A DNA stretch of 64,000 nt. Origin: Pseudorhodobacter sp. PARRP1. GTDB lineage: Bacteria; Pseudomonadota; Alphaproteobacteria; Rhodobacterales; Rhodobacteraceae. Every line of letters starts with the position of its first letter. The first letter of the stretch is position 1. Below, piece by piece: positions 34,995 through 43,239 of this stretch. The stretch spans positions 1 through 64,000 of the forward strand of contig NKIU01000014.1 of NCBI GenBank assembly GCA_002256245.1, written 5' to 3'. Made by a program: the position numbers and the translations under genes. The notes below the pieces were generated by a model. The model saw nothing but the letters and a program-made list of their open reading frames with translations, searched no databases and was not told where the DNA came from.

Positions 34995-35528
34995 ATGGAT
35001 ACAAACCTGTTGCGCAGCCTCGCGGCCTACCTTTGCGGCGGTTTGCTCTGCCTGTGGCCTTTGCCCGTTCTTGCCCAACAACAGCCGCCGACCGTGCCGC
35101 CCCATGCGGCAAACAACACGCTATCGGGCAAGACTGCGCGCTTCGTATCAGATAAATTTGGCAAGGGTGTGCTGTATTTCGCCGCGGATGGTCGCGCTTG
35201 GCTCTGGTATCCCGGCCAACCGGATATCACCTTGGGTCAGTGGCAGGTCCAAAACATCCACGGCACCATGGGGGCCAAGGCCGAAGCTTTCAGCTACGAT
35301 ATCATCGCCCTCAATTTCCCCAACGCCGAGGATATCCACCGCATCGAGGCCGCGCGCACCCGCATTGGCCGTTACATCAGCCTTGATGCCACCCAGTTAG
35401 AGCAGGATTTGGCGGTCGCAGAAGCCGCTGAAGGCGACATTCTGCGTTTGGCGTCGGGCAAGCCACCCTGTCGGCTATGCCGCGCCGAAATGACCTTTGC
35501 GCAGATGCTAACCGGGCGCGGCCCCTGA
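34995..35528 (+). CDS. Secreted hypothetical protein
   Basis: A 177-residue protein with signal peptide (LLRSLAAYLCGGLLCLWPLPVLAQ, split; cleavage after LAQ). The mature part has VSDKFGKGVLYFAADGRAWLWYPGQ, GQWQVQ and a C-terminal CxxC (PPCRLCRAEM). This pattern of a short aromatic-rich domain plus CxxC is not a family I can name. Start: ATG 34995 places the signal peptide at the N terminus; the earlier in-frame ATG 34944 would add 17 polar residues. RBS is weak for both. No operon partners. Confidence 0.6.
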   Translation: MDTNLLRSLAAYLCGGLLCLWPLPVLAQQQPPTVPPHAANNTLSGKTARFVSDKFGKGVLYFAADGRAWLWYPGQPDITLGQWQVQNIHGTMGAKAEAFSYDIIALNFPNAEDIHRIEAARTRIGRYISLDATQLEQDLAVAEAAEGDILRLASGKPPCRLCRAEMTFAQMLTGRGP

Positions 35529-35670
35529 CGCCGCCAAGCCCGCCGCCACATCAGACGCGCTGCACGTTGGGTCAAGCCAGGCGCAAAGCTTAACAAGGCA
35601 TGAACGGCGGATGATAACCATTTGATTTATATGTGATACCAAGCCGGTCCACGCGTGGACCCGCCCCAGC

Positions 35671-36564
35671 CTACAACTGCTGCCGCTTGCGGAAGGCAAA
35701 GATTTCTTCCTGCACAAAGTCCCGGAACGCCGACACCCGTTTGGAATGCCGCAACTCCTCAGGGTAGGCGAGGAACACCGGCACTTCCGTCGATTCCGTC
35801 TCGGGCAGCACCCGCACCAGATGCGGGAAATCCTCGGTCAGATAATCCGGCAACACCCCGATGCCCAGATGGTTCAACACCCCCTGCAACACCCCGAAAT
35901 AGTTGTTCACCGTCAGGGTCGAGGGGATGTCATGGCTCATCAGATCGGCCACCAGATTGGCCCCCGCCGCCACCTGTGCGGTGCCCGCATGCTGGCAGAT
36001 CAGCCGGTGCTGGGTGAAATCATCCATCGTCAGCGGCGTGCCATGTTCGGCCAGATATTCCGGCGTCGCATAAAGCCGCATCCGGATGTTCATCAACCGC
36101 TTGCGGATCAGATCGGCCTGGCTTGGCTCCTTCATCCGGATCGCCACATCCGCCTCACGCATCGGCAAATCCAGCACGCGTTCTTCCAGCATCAGATCAA
36201 TCTTCAGGCTGGGGTATTTCTTGTAAAGTGCGGGCAGACGCGGAGCCAACCACAACGTCCCGAACCCGGTCGTCGTCGTCACCCGCAACTCGCCAAACAC
36301 CTCGTCTTCGCTATCCCTGATACGCGCCGCCGTAGCATCCAGCCGTTTGACCATCGCCTGCGTAGCATCATACAGCAACTCACCCTGTTCCGTCAGGATC
36401 AACCCGCGCGCATGGCGGTGGAACAGCGTCACCGACAGGCTCTCCTCCAGCGCGCGGATCTGCCGACTAACCGCCGATTGCGACAGATGCAGAACATCGC
36501 CCGCATGGGTGAGGCTGCCCTTTTCGGCAACCGCATGAAAAATGCGCAGCTTGTCCCAGTCCAT
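35671..36564 (-). CDS. LysR-family transcriptional regulator
   Basis: A 297-residue LysR protein: HTH at ~15-40 (FHAVAEKGSLTHAGDVLHLSQSAVSRQIRALEE, split) followed by the periplasmic-binding-like effector domain (GELRVTTTTGFGTLWLAPRLPALYKKYP, split; LIRKRLMNIRMRLYATPEYL). ATG 36564 is preceded by GAGGGA; the frame continues 11 codons upstream to 36597. Divergent from the acyltransferase gene, which is the natural candidate target by position. The effector is unknown. Confidence 0.9.
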   Translation of the reverse strand: MDWDKLRIFHAVAEKGSLTHAGDVLHLSQSAVSRQIRALEESLSVTLFHRHARGLILTEQGELLYDATQAMVKRLDATAARIRDSEDEVFGELRVTTTTGFGTLWLAPRLPALYKKYPSLKIDLMLEERVLDLPMREADVAIRMKEPSQADLIRKRLMNIRMRLYATPEYLAEHGTPLTMDDFTQHRLICQHAGTAQVAAGANLVADLMSHDIPSTLTVNNYFGVLQGVLNHLGIGVLPDYLTEDFPHLVRVLPETESTEVPVFLAYPEELRHSKRVSAFRDFVQEEIFAFRKRQQL

Positions 36565-36753
36565 CGGTCCCTCGGTTTGTTTTGGCAGTGATACCATAAG
36601 CCTGCTTATCTATGCACAATATCTGCCCTGTAAACCGGGTATTTCGGCAAATATTCCCCCCAACAGCCCGCCGCACTGTCATCGCAGCGTCATGCACAGC
36701 CATTACCCTGCCGCACATCTGCCATTCCGCCCATGCAACGCCCGAGGCTTTTC

Positions 36754-37632
36754 ATGCTGCAAACCAACATCACCCGTGACATCTCTTACGCCACTTCGGC
36801 CCAAACCCGCCCCGGTCGTGCGCTGATCCGCGTGCTGGAAAACGTCTCGGGCCGCCGCCAGCTGATCAACCGCGCCACCGGGTATGAGCATGAAATCGCC
36901 CAAGGCCGCTCGTTCTGGCAAGTCATCCCCGAGCGCTACGGCCTATCGCTCGACATCACCGCAGGCAGCCTTGCCAATATCCCCGCCACCGGCCCCTTGG
37001 TGCTGATCGCCAACCACCCCTACGGCATCCTTGACGGGCTGATGATGGGCCACATCCTCGATGCTGTCCGCGGCGATTTCCGCATCCTGTCGAACGCCGT
37101 CTTCCGCCGGGCCGAGGCGTTGAACAAAGTCCTGCTGCCGATTTCCTTTGATGAAACCAAGGAAGCCACCCGCATCAACCTGCAAACCCGCGCCACCGCC
37201 CTGCAATACCTCGGCCAAGGCGGCGCGATCGGCATCTTCCCCGGCGGCACCGTCTCGACCTCGCTCAAACCGTTCTCCCGCCCGATGGACCCATCTTGGC
37301 GCAACTTCACCGCCAAGATGATCGCCAAATCCAACGCCACCGTGGTGCCCATCTACTTCGAGGGCCACAACTCCCGCCTGTTCCAACTGGCCTCGCGCGT
37401 CCATTCCAACCTCCGCCTGGCACTCTTGCTCAAAGAGTTCAAATCGCGCACCGACACCCCCGTCCGCCTTGTGATCGGCAACCCGATCCCGGCCCAAACC
37501 ATCCAAGCGCTGAAATCCGACCCCACCGCGATGATGGAAACCCTGCGCCAGGCCACCTACGCCCTTTCGCCTGCGCCACTTCCCTCTTATGCTTTGGGCT
37601 ACGAGTTCGAGGCGAAATACAAATCCCGCTGA
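36754..37632 (+). CDS. Lysophospholipid acyltransferase-family protein
   Basis: A 292-residue PlsC-type acyltransferase. Motif I is NHPYGILDG (HX4D catalytic pair), and [13 protein letters not shown] resembles motif III (FPEGT with Glu replaced by Gly). The Glu-to-Gly change at the usual substrate-binding residue is notable and typical of an uncharacterised subgroup. It probably acylates a lysolipid or lyso-ornithine lipid at the inner membrane; substrate unknown. GAGG at 36743-36746 favours ATG 36754; ATG 36733 is the alternative. murI follows after 40 bp. Confidence 0.78.
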   Translation: MLQTNITRDISYATSAQTRPGRALIRVLENVSGRRQLINRATGYEHEIAQGRSFWQVIPERYGLSLDITAGSLANIPATGPLVLIANHPYGILDGLMMGHILDAVRGDFRILSNAVFRRAEALNKVLLPISFDETKEATRINLQTRATALQYLGQGGAIGIFPGGTVSTSLKPFSRPMDPSWRNFTAKMIAKSNATVVPIYFEGHNSRLFQLASRVHSNLRLALLLKEFKSRTDTPVRLVIGNPIPAQTIQALKSDPTAMMETLRQATYALSPAPLPSYALGYEFEAKYKSR

Positions 37633-37672
37633 ACGCAGCCCCAAGCCTGCGAGCGCGGGGCAGGGGGCAAAC

Positions 37673-38485
37673 ATGGCGGTAGGCGTATTTGATTCTGGCA
37701 TCGGCGGGCTGACAGTGCTGGACGCGCTGCAAAAGCGCCTGCCCGACACCCCTTTCGTTTATTTCGGCGACAACGCCCATGCGCCCTACGGCGTGCGCAC
37801 CCATGACGATATCTTCAACCTGACCTGTGCCGCCACCGAACGCCTCTGGGCCGAAGGCTGCGATCTGGTGATCCTCGCCTGCAACACCGCCTCTGCCGCC
37901 GCCCTGAAGCGGATGCAGGAAACTTGGCTGCCTCCCGAAAAACGCGTCCTCGGCGTGTTCGTGCCCCTGATCGAGGCGCTGACCGAACGCCAATGGGGCG
38001 ACAACTCCCCGCCCCGCGAAGTCAGCGTCAAACACGTCGCCCTGTTCGCCACCCCCGCCACCGTGGCCTCCCGCGCCTTCCAGCGCGAACTCGCCTTCCG
38101 CGCCATTGGCGTCGATGTCGAAGCCCAGCCCTGCGGCGGCGTTGTTGATGCCATCGAACAAGGCGATGAAATCCTCGCCGAAGCCCTCGTGCGCAGCCAT
38201 GTCGAGGCGCTCAAACGCCGCATGCCCCACCCGCAAGCCGCCGTTCTGGGCTGCACCCACTACCCGCTGATGGAAAAAACCTTCGCCGAAGCGCTCGGCC
38301 CCGATGTCAAAGTCTATTCCCAAGCCAACCTCGTGGCAGAATCCCTCGCCGACTACCTCACTCGCCGCCCGGAAATGCTGGGGCAGGGCACCGAAAGCAA
38401 ATTCATCACCACGGGTGATGCGGCCTATGTCTCCAACAAAGCCACGCAGTTTTTGCGAAAGAAAGTGGTTTTCGAGGCAGCTTAG
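37673..38485 (+). CDS. murI: Glutamate racemase
   Basis: A 270-residue MurI making D-glutamate for peptidoglycan. Motifs: [15 protein letters not shown] at the N terminus, first catalytic Cys in [10 protein letters not shown], second in LGCTHYPLM. Length is typical. GCAGGGGGC precedes ATG 37673. It ends just before a sharp drop in GC content, at the left boundary of the island with the candidate HEPN gene. Confidence 0.94.
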   Translation: MAVGVFDSGIGGLTVLDALQKRLPDTPFVYFGDNAHAPYGVRTHDDIFNLTCAATERLWAEGCDLVILACNTASAAALKRMQETWLPPEKRVLGVFVPLIEALTERQWGDNSPPREVSVKHVALFATPATVASRAFQRELAFRAIGVDVEAQPCGGVVDAIEQGDEILAEALVRSHVEALKRRMPHPQAAVLGCTHYPLMEKTFAEALGPDVKVYSQANLVAESLADYLTRRPEMLGQGTESKFITTGDAAYVSNKATQFLRKKVVFEAA

Positions 38486-38539
38486 TTTGCAGTTTTGCCG
38501 ATCATGTGGAGCAATAGTAAACATCAGTCAAAATAGTCT

Positions 38540-39547
38540 TTGGGTTACTTAGGGATTTATCTATTGAGTTATTCATTAGGCGAAAACCATATTGATGGCC
38601 AGTTGATCGAAATAGATCGGCAGAGATATGACAGTATAATTCGAGCTAAGAATCTTATATCGGCATGGCTAGATATTGAAAGATTATATGCTCTTTGCGC
38701 GAATTCTTACTTTGAATTTGAGAAGGTCATCATAATTGCGGGGCTCGAGTATTGCGTTGGAATGTTTTCCTATGACCAAATGGAAGATTACTTTGAGGAG
38801 TTTCACAGCCGTCTAAATATCAGAGTTGTCACCTTTCTCAACTCATACAAAGCATACTGTGATCAATCCCAGCGTCATTCTACAACTCTAGAAGTGGGTT
38901 TTCCGGGGATTTCCGAACGGGTTCAAATCGAATTTTCCAAATCGTTCGATTCATGCTTTGAGTGGAGAGTTTGTGATGCACTAAGAAATCATGCGCAACA
39001 TCACAACCTGCCAGTCGATGGATCTACTTTTGGCAGTCGCTTGCAGCAAGAAGGGGATGATCTTGAAACTGGAAAGCCTAGCAGATGGCGTATTTCTTCG
39101 AGTCCATATTTCAAAGTATCTTCTTTAACTCAGAATAAACACTTACGCTCGAAGACGCGCGCTGAACTGTCTGACATGCAGTTCGATAAAATTGACATAA
39201 AAATGCTGCTTCGCGGGTTTATAGCGGAACTTGCAAAATGCCACGCGAATCTAAGAGAGGCTTTTTCGCCGCACTTTGATGAAGCTGCCGCCGAGATAAC
39301 TGAGGTCTACGCTTTGGTGAGTAAGGCAAAAGGTTGTGACGTAAAGCATGTATCCGTTTTCGATGAGACAAACGCGGATGATCCGATTAGCACATATTTG
39401 AGGCTTAGCAACATTGAGCAGTGTAGTGCGTATAAAGTTCGGTGGCGCGGGTTGCAGACTGCGCAGCAACGTTTTGTTTCTTCGGAGCCTGTTCAACAAG
39501 ATGATACCTTCTTTCAAACTGGTGGCGATATTTGGATATCTAAGTGA
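38540..39547 (+). CDS. AT-rich orphan gene; candidate HEPN-motif protein
   Basis: A 335-residue, mostly helical, soluble protein of unrecognised family. It contains EWRVCDALRNHAQHHNLPV (split) with R149-N150-xxx-H154, the RNxxxH (Rx4H) signature of HEPN ribonuclease-type domains, in the expected helical context. Other visible parts are an N-terminal helical region with several Tyr/Phe and a C-terminal region with TYLRLSNIEQC. Base and codon use are unlike every neighbour: many ata, aga, agt, tta and aat codons. This points to recent transfer. Start is uncertain (TTG 38540 or a later TTG). No antitoxin partner, integrase or repeats flank it. A stand-alone defence or toxin role is inference. 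Confidence 0.55.
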   Translation: MGYLGIYLLSYSLGENHIDGQLIEIDRQRYDSIIRAKNLISAWLDIERLYALCANSYFEFEKVIIIAGLEYCVGMFSYDQMEDYFEEFHSRLNIRVVTFLNSYKAYCDQSQRHSTTLEVGFPGISERVQIEFSKSFDSCFEWRVCDALRNHAQHHNLPVDGSTFGSRLQQEGDDLETGKPSRWRISSSPYFKVSSLTQNKHLRSKTRAELSDMQFDKIDIKMLLRGFIAELAKCHANLREAFSPHFDEAAAEITEVYALVSKAKGCDVKHVSVFDETNADDPISTYLRLSNIEQCSAYKVRWRGLQTAQQRFVSSEPVQQDDTFFQTGGDIWISK

Positions 39548-39601
39548 CGATAGGCCTGTAGGATGCGTGATTTGACGCACCTTCCATAAACCGTGCAAAC
39601 C

Positions 39602-39616
39602 TTAACAAACCCTTAA
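39602..39616. promoter_or_regulatory. CtrA-type site upstream of the DUF1684 gene
   Basis: TTAACAAACCCTTAA is an exact TTAA-N7-TTAA, the full CtrA recognition pattern of alphaproteobacteria. It lies 78 bp before the DUF1684 start. Chance occurrence in this locally AT-rich stretch cannot be excluded. Confidence 0.45.
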
Positions 39617-39649
39617 ATCCACCACCCCATCCCATTGAATCCAAACAAC

Positions 39650-39673
39650 AAAAAAAGGTCCCGAGTTGGGACC
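39650..39673 (-). terminator. Orphan minus-strand terminator before the DUF1684 gene
   Basis: GGTCCC/GGGACC stem with 5-nt loop (39657-39673), followed on the minus strand by seven T. It sits in the 5' leader of a plus-strand gene, and no minus-strand gene ends here, so it either stops an antisense transcript or is a hairpin in the plus-strand leader. Confidence 0.6.
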
Positions 39674-39693
39674 ACACCCAAAGGCACCCCAAA

Positions 39694-40443
39694 ATGCTCC
39701 CCCTCGACCAACACCGCGCCGCCCGTCTGCAAGCCCTGCAAGCCGAGGACGGCTGGCTCAACCTCACCGACCGGGTAGACCTGAACCCCGGCCCACAATC
39801 CGCAGGCTCCGCCCCCGACAACCAAGTCCACCTCTCCACCGGCCCCGCCCATCTCGGCCTGATCGACCCCACCGCCCAAACCCTGACTCCCCCCAACGCA
39901 AGCCCCATCCCGTTTCAACCCGCCCCCGGCGGCTTCCCCCAACTGCGTGCCGCAACCCTTCTCCTCGAACTTCACACCGTCGATGATACCCCCGCCCTCC
40001 GCGTCCGCGACCTGACCCTGCCACGGCAAGCCACGCTCCACCACTTCCCCACCAACGAAGCCCTGATCATCCGCGCCCGCTGGCAAGCCCTCTCCACCCC
40101 GATCCAGCAACCCATCGACCAAAAGGGCGGCGCCCAAACCACCGTCAACCTCACCCACACCGCCCATTTCAGCCACGACGGCCACGCCATCACCCTGCTG
40201 GCCACCCACTGGAAGGACGGCAAGCCGATGTTCGTGATCCGCGACCAGACCAGCGGTGTGGAAACCTACCCCGCCTCGCGCTTCCTGATCGGCGAGGACG
40301 CGAGTGACACCGAAATCACCCTCGATTTCAACCGCGCCTTCACGCCCCCCTGCGGCTTCACCGATTTCGCGATCTGCCCGCTGCCGCCGCGCGAAAATAT
40401 CCTGCCGTTCCGCGTTGAGGCAGGCGAGCGCCTGACACCATAA
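39694..40443 (+). CDS. DUF1684-domain protein
   Basis: A 249-residue protein with the DUF1684 hallmark at its C terminus: DFNRAFTPPCGFTDFAICPLPPRENILPF (split), preceded by THWKDGKPMFVIRDQTSG and a YPASRFL block. The family is widespread, beta-rich and uncharacterised. Third positions are overwhelmingly C, in contrast with the AT-rich gene just upstream. No signal peptide. It starts 40 bp after the orphan hairpin; argC follows after 60 bp on the same strand. Confidence 0.85.
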   Translation: MLPLDQHRAARLQALQAEDGWLNLTDRVDLNPGPQSAGSAPDNQVHLSTGPAHLGLIDPTAQTLTPPNASPIPFQPAPGGFPQLRAATLLLELHTVDDTPALRVRDLTLPRQATLHHFPTNEALIIRARWQALSTPIQQPIDQKGGAQTTVNLTHTAHFSHDGHAITLLATHWKDGKPMFVIRDQTSGVETYPASRFLIGEDASDTEITLDFNRAFTPPCGFTDFAICPLPPRENILPFRVEAGERLTP

Positions 40444-40503
40444 TTTCACTTGCATCCAGCCCCCTCAGCCGCCACATCTGCGCCACCAAATTCGGAGGCC
40501 GCC

Positions 40504-41532
40504 ATGACCCATCGCATCGCCATTCTCGGAGCATCCGGCTACACCGGTGCCGAGCTTGTCCGCCTGATCGCCACGCATCCCGAGATGAAAATCGTGGCGC
40601 TTTCGGCTGACCGCAAGGCGGGCATGGCGATGGCCGAGGTGTTTCCCTTCCTGCGCCACCTTGATCTGCCGCGCCTGCAAAAGATTGATGAGATTGACTT
40701 TTCCGGTGTCGATCTGTGCTTCTGCGCGCTGCCCCATGCCACCACGCAGGTCGTGGTTTCCGCCCTGCCGCGCAATCTGAAGATCGTCGATCTGTCGGCG
40801 GATTTCCGGCTGCGCGATCCTGCGGAATATCTGAAGTGGTATGGCCAGCCCCACACCGCGACCGATCTGCAAAAGGAAGCGGTCTATGGCCTGACCGAGT
40901 TTTACCGCGACGACATCCGCAAGGGGCGTCTTGTGGCCGGCACGGGCTGCAATGCTGCCACGGGCCAATATGCCCTGCGGCCGCTGATTTCGGCGGGGGT
41001 GATTAACCTTGATACCATCCTGATCGACCTCAAGGCCGGCGTTTCCGGTGCAGGGCGCTCGCTGAAGGAAAATCTGCTGCATGCCGAGCTTTCGGGCGGC
41101 ACCCATACCTATTCGATGGGCGGCAAGCACCGGCATCTGGGCGAGTTTGATCAGGAATTCAGTAAACTTGCCGGGCGGCCTGTTCACATTCAGTTTTCTC
41201 CCCACTTGCTGCCGATGAATCGCGGGATTCTGGCGACGACCTATGTGCAGGGCGATGCCAAGGTGATCCACCAGACGCTGACCGATGCCTATGCCGCCGA
41301 GCCGTTCTTGCAGGTGCTACCCTTTGGCGCACTCCCCTCGACGCGCGACATCGCAGGGTCTAACTACTGCCATATCGGCGTGATCGCAGACCGGATTGCG
41401 GGCCGCGCTGTGGTGGTGGCTGTGTTGGACAATCTGACGAAAGGCTCGTCGGGGCAGGCCATCCAGAATGCTAATCTGATGCTGGGAATTGAGGAAACCT
41501 CGGGGCTTATGTTGGCGCCGATGTTCCCGTAA
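40504..41532 (+). CDS. argC: N-acetyl-gamma-glutamyl-phosphate reductase
   Basis: A 342-residue ArgC of arginine biosynthesis, reducing N-acetylglutamyl phosphate to the semialdehyde with [23 protein letters not shown] is the dinucleotide-binding loop; the catalytic Cys is in [16 protein letters not shown], and KAGVSGAGR and [10 protein letters not shown] follow. TTCGGAGG precedes ATG 40504. It is near argS, but the two serve different processes. Confidence 0.95.
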   Translation: MTHRIAILGASGYTGAELVRLIATHPEMKIVALSADRKAGMAMAEVFPFLRHLDLPRLQKIDEIDFSGVDLCFCALPHATTQVVVSALPRNLKIVDLSADFRLRDPAEYLKWYGQPHTATDLQKEAVYGLTEFYRDDIRKGRLVAGTGCNAATGQYALRPLISAGVINLDTILIDLKAGVSGAGRSLKENLLHAELSGGTHTYSMGGKHRHLGEFDQEFSKLAGRPVHIQFSPHLLPMNRGILATTYVQGDAKVIHQTLTDAYAAEPFLQVLPFGALPSTRDIAGSNYCHIGVIADRIAGRAVVVAVLDNLTKGSSGQAIQNANLMLGIEETSGLMLAPMFP

Positions 41533-41541
41533 GGGGCTGAA

Positions 41542-41994
41542 ATGGCTGGATTAAAGGGTCTGAAAAAGCGGCGGCGCGTGCAGTTGATCCTGTTTGCTTT
41601 CGTGCTGCTTGCGGCATCGACCGCGCTGATCGGCTATGCCATGCGTGACGGCATCAATTTCTTCCGCTCGCCCAGTCAGGTCGTCACCGATCCGCCGCGT
41701 GTGGGCGAGGTGTTTCGCATCGGCGGTCTGGTGGAAAAAGGCACGCTGGTGCGTGGGCAGGGCGAAACCATCAGCTTTAGCGTGACAGATACCAACAAAA
41801 GCGTCCCGGTAAAGTTTACCGGCGTGCTGCCCGATCTTTTCGCCGAAGGCGCGGGCATGGTCGGCACCGGCGAGATGCAGGATGGCACGTTTGTGGCCAG
41901 TGAAATCCTTGCCAAGCATGACGAAAATTACATGCCCAAAGAAGTGGTCGATGCGCTGAAAGAGCAGGGCGTTTACGTGGCCCCGCAAAAGTAG
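41542..41994 (+). CDS. ccmE: Cytochrome c maturation heme chaperone CcmE
   Basis: A 150-residue CcmE: cytoplasmic Lys/Arg-rich start (LKGLKKRRRVQ), one membrane anchor (~14-33), then a periplasmic OB-fold with FRIGGLVEKGTLVRG and the heme-binding His126 in AKHDENYMP (HxxxY). It carries heme from CcmC to the CcmFH ligase. No other ccm gene is in the window, so the system is dispersed. It begins 9 bp after argC. Confidence 0.94.
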   Translation: MAGLKGLKKRRRVQLILFAFVLLAASTALIGYAMRDGINFFRSPSQVVTDPPRVGEVFRIGGLVEKGTLVRGQGETISFSVTDTNKSVPVKFTGVLPDLFAEGAGMVGTGEMQDGTFVASEILAKHDENYMPKEVVDALKEQGVYVAPQK

Positions 41995-42033
41995 CGCGCG
42001 CGCTGATGGGGCAAGGTTAACCCTTTCGCGCGA

Positions 42034-42062
42034 GCATCTCCCGACACAGCAAGGGGAGATGC
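42034..42062 (+). promoter_or_regulatory. Hairpin sequestering the endolysin ribosome binding site
   Basis: GCATCTCCC (42034-42042) pairs perfectly with GGGAGATGC (42054-42062) over an 11-nt loop. The second arm contains the Shine-Dalgarno GGGGAG and ends 1 nt before ATG 42064. A translation-repressing structure is the direct reading. A palindrome GGTTAACC (42015-42022) lies just upstream and could be part of the promoter. Confidence 0.65.
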
Positions 42063-42063
42063 C

Positions 42064-42675
42064 ATGCAATCGGTGCAGGAACTGGCAGCGGCGATCGTCG
42101 CGCGCGAGGGTGGCTTTGTGAACGATCCCGACGATCCGGGCGGGGCTACGAAATACGGCGTCACGCTGAATACGATGCGGCGGTTGGGCATTGACGTGAC
42201 CCGCGACAGCCGGATTGATCTGGCCGATGTGCGGGCGCTGACGATGGCGCAAGCGGTTGATATCTATGTGGAACATTACTACCGCCGCACCGGCGTTGCG
42301 GCCTTGCCCGAGGCCTTGCAGCCGTCGGTGTTTGATATGTATGTCAATGCTGGCGCCAATGCGGTGAAGGTGCTGCAACGCCTGCTGACAAGCATGGGCT
42401 TTCCCTGCGATGCAGATGGGCAGATCGGCCCGCAGACCATCCGCGCGGCGCAAATGGCGGCCGAGGCCGCCCCCAGCCATATCGCCGACGCTTATGGGAT
42501 TGCGCGCCGCAACTACTATTACGCCTTGGCCGATGCACGCCCCGCCAGCCGCAAGTTTGCGCGCAGGCGGGATGGTGGCAAGGGTGGCTGGATCACCCGG
42601 GCCGAGGAATTCATCGCGCCGAAATATCGGCTGACAGAGGCACAGCATCAGGCACGGGTGGCAGCATGGGGTTGA
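42064..42675 (+). CDS. GH108 muramidase/endolysin (gene transfer agent release type)
   Basis: A 203-residue peptidoglycan hydrolase of glycosyl hydrolase family 108. Catalytic Glu15 is in REGGFVNDPDDPGGATKYGVT (split), followed by DIYVEHYYRRTGVAALPEALQPSVFDMYVNAG (split) and a C-terminal peptidoglycan-binding-like segment (ADGQIGPQTIRAAQMA). No signal peptide, as in holin-dependent endolysins. A holin gene overlaps its 3' end by 10 nt. In Rhodobacter capsulatus an endolysin/holin pair outside the main cluster (rcc00555/00556) releases gene transfer agent particles; this pair fits that role. The RBS is buried in a hairpin. Confidence 0.88.
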   Translation: MQSVQELAAAIVAREGGFVNDPDDPGGATKYGVTLNTMRRLGIDVTRDSRIDLADVRALTMAQAVDIYVEHYYRRTGVAALPEALQPSVFDMYVNAGANAVKVLQRLLTSMGFPCDADGQIGPQTIRAAQMAAEAAPSHIADAYGIARRNYYYALADARPASRKFARRRDGGKGGWITRAEEFIAPKYRLTEAQHQARVAAWG

Positions 42676-43157
42676 TTGGCTCGGTCTTGAACGCCCCCGG
42701 CGCGGTGGCTGCCTTGGGCGATGCGGCGAAGGGTGTGGCAGAGGTGTTCGTGCCCTCGGCGACCAAGCGGATGGAATTGTCGGCGCAGGCGCAGGAAGCG
42801 GCTTTGGCGCAATTTGGCGACGAGTTTGTCAATGCCTCGACCAGTGGGTTTGACCGTTTGGTGAACGGATTGAACCGGTTGCCGCGCCCGCTTTTGGCAT
42901 TTGGCACCATCGGGTTGTTCGTCTATGCAATGATCGACCCCGCTGATTTTGCGCTGCGCATGGTGGGGCTGAATGCTGTGCCCGAGCCGTTGTGGTGGCT
43001 GCTGGGGGCGGTGGTGGCGTTCTATTTTGGCGCGCGCGAGACGCATTACTTTCGCAATCGCCCGGTAAGCCTGCCCGCCGCGGCAGGGGCTGCGGTGCCC
43101 GTGGCTGATGCAAATCCGGCCTTGGATGATTGGCGCGCAGACCAATCGGGCGGGTAA
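42666..43157 (+). CDS. 3TM-type holin
   Basis: A 163-residue protein of the holin_3TM type: an N-terminal amphipathic region (GSVLNAPGAVAALGDAAKGVAEVF, split), then membrane segments around LLAFGTIGLFVYAMI and WWLLGAVVAFYFGARE. The tail is Ala/Pro-rich. It should form the inner-membrane holes that let the upstream muramidase reach peptidoglycan. Overlap of 10 nt with the endolysin gene indicates co-translation. Confidence 0.85.
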   Translation: MGLIGSVLNAPGAVAALGDAAKGVAEVFVPSATKRMELSAQAQEAALAQFGDEFVNASTSGFDRLVNGLNRLPRPLLAFGTIGLFVYAMIDPADFALRMVGLNAVPEPLWWLLGAVVAFYFGARETHYFRNRPVSLPAAAGAAVPVADANPALDDWRADQSGG

Positions 43158-43239
43158 AACCGGCCCATGAAACCGGGCTGTCCTTGACCTGTCTTGCTGG
43201 CTCTGGCATTGCCAAGCCAACGAGACAGGAATTGATCAA

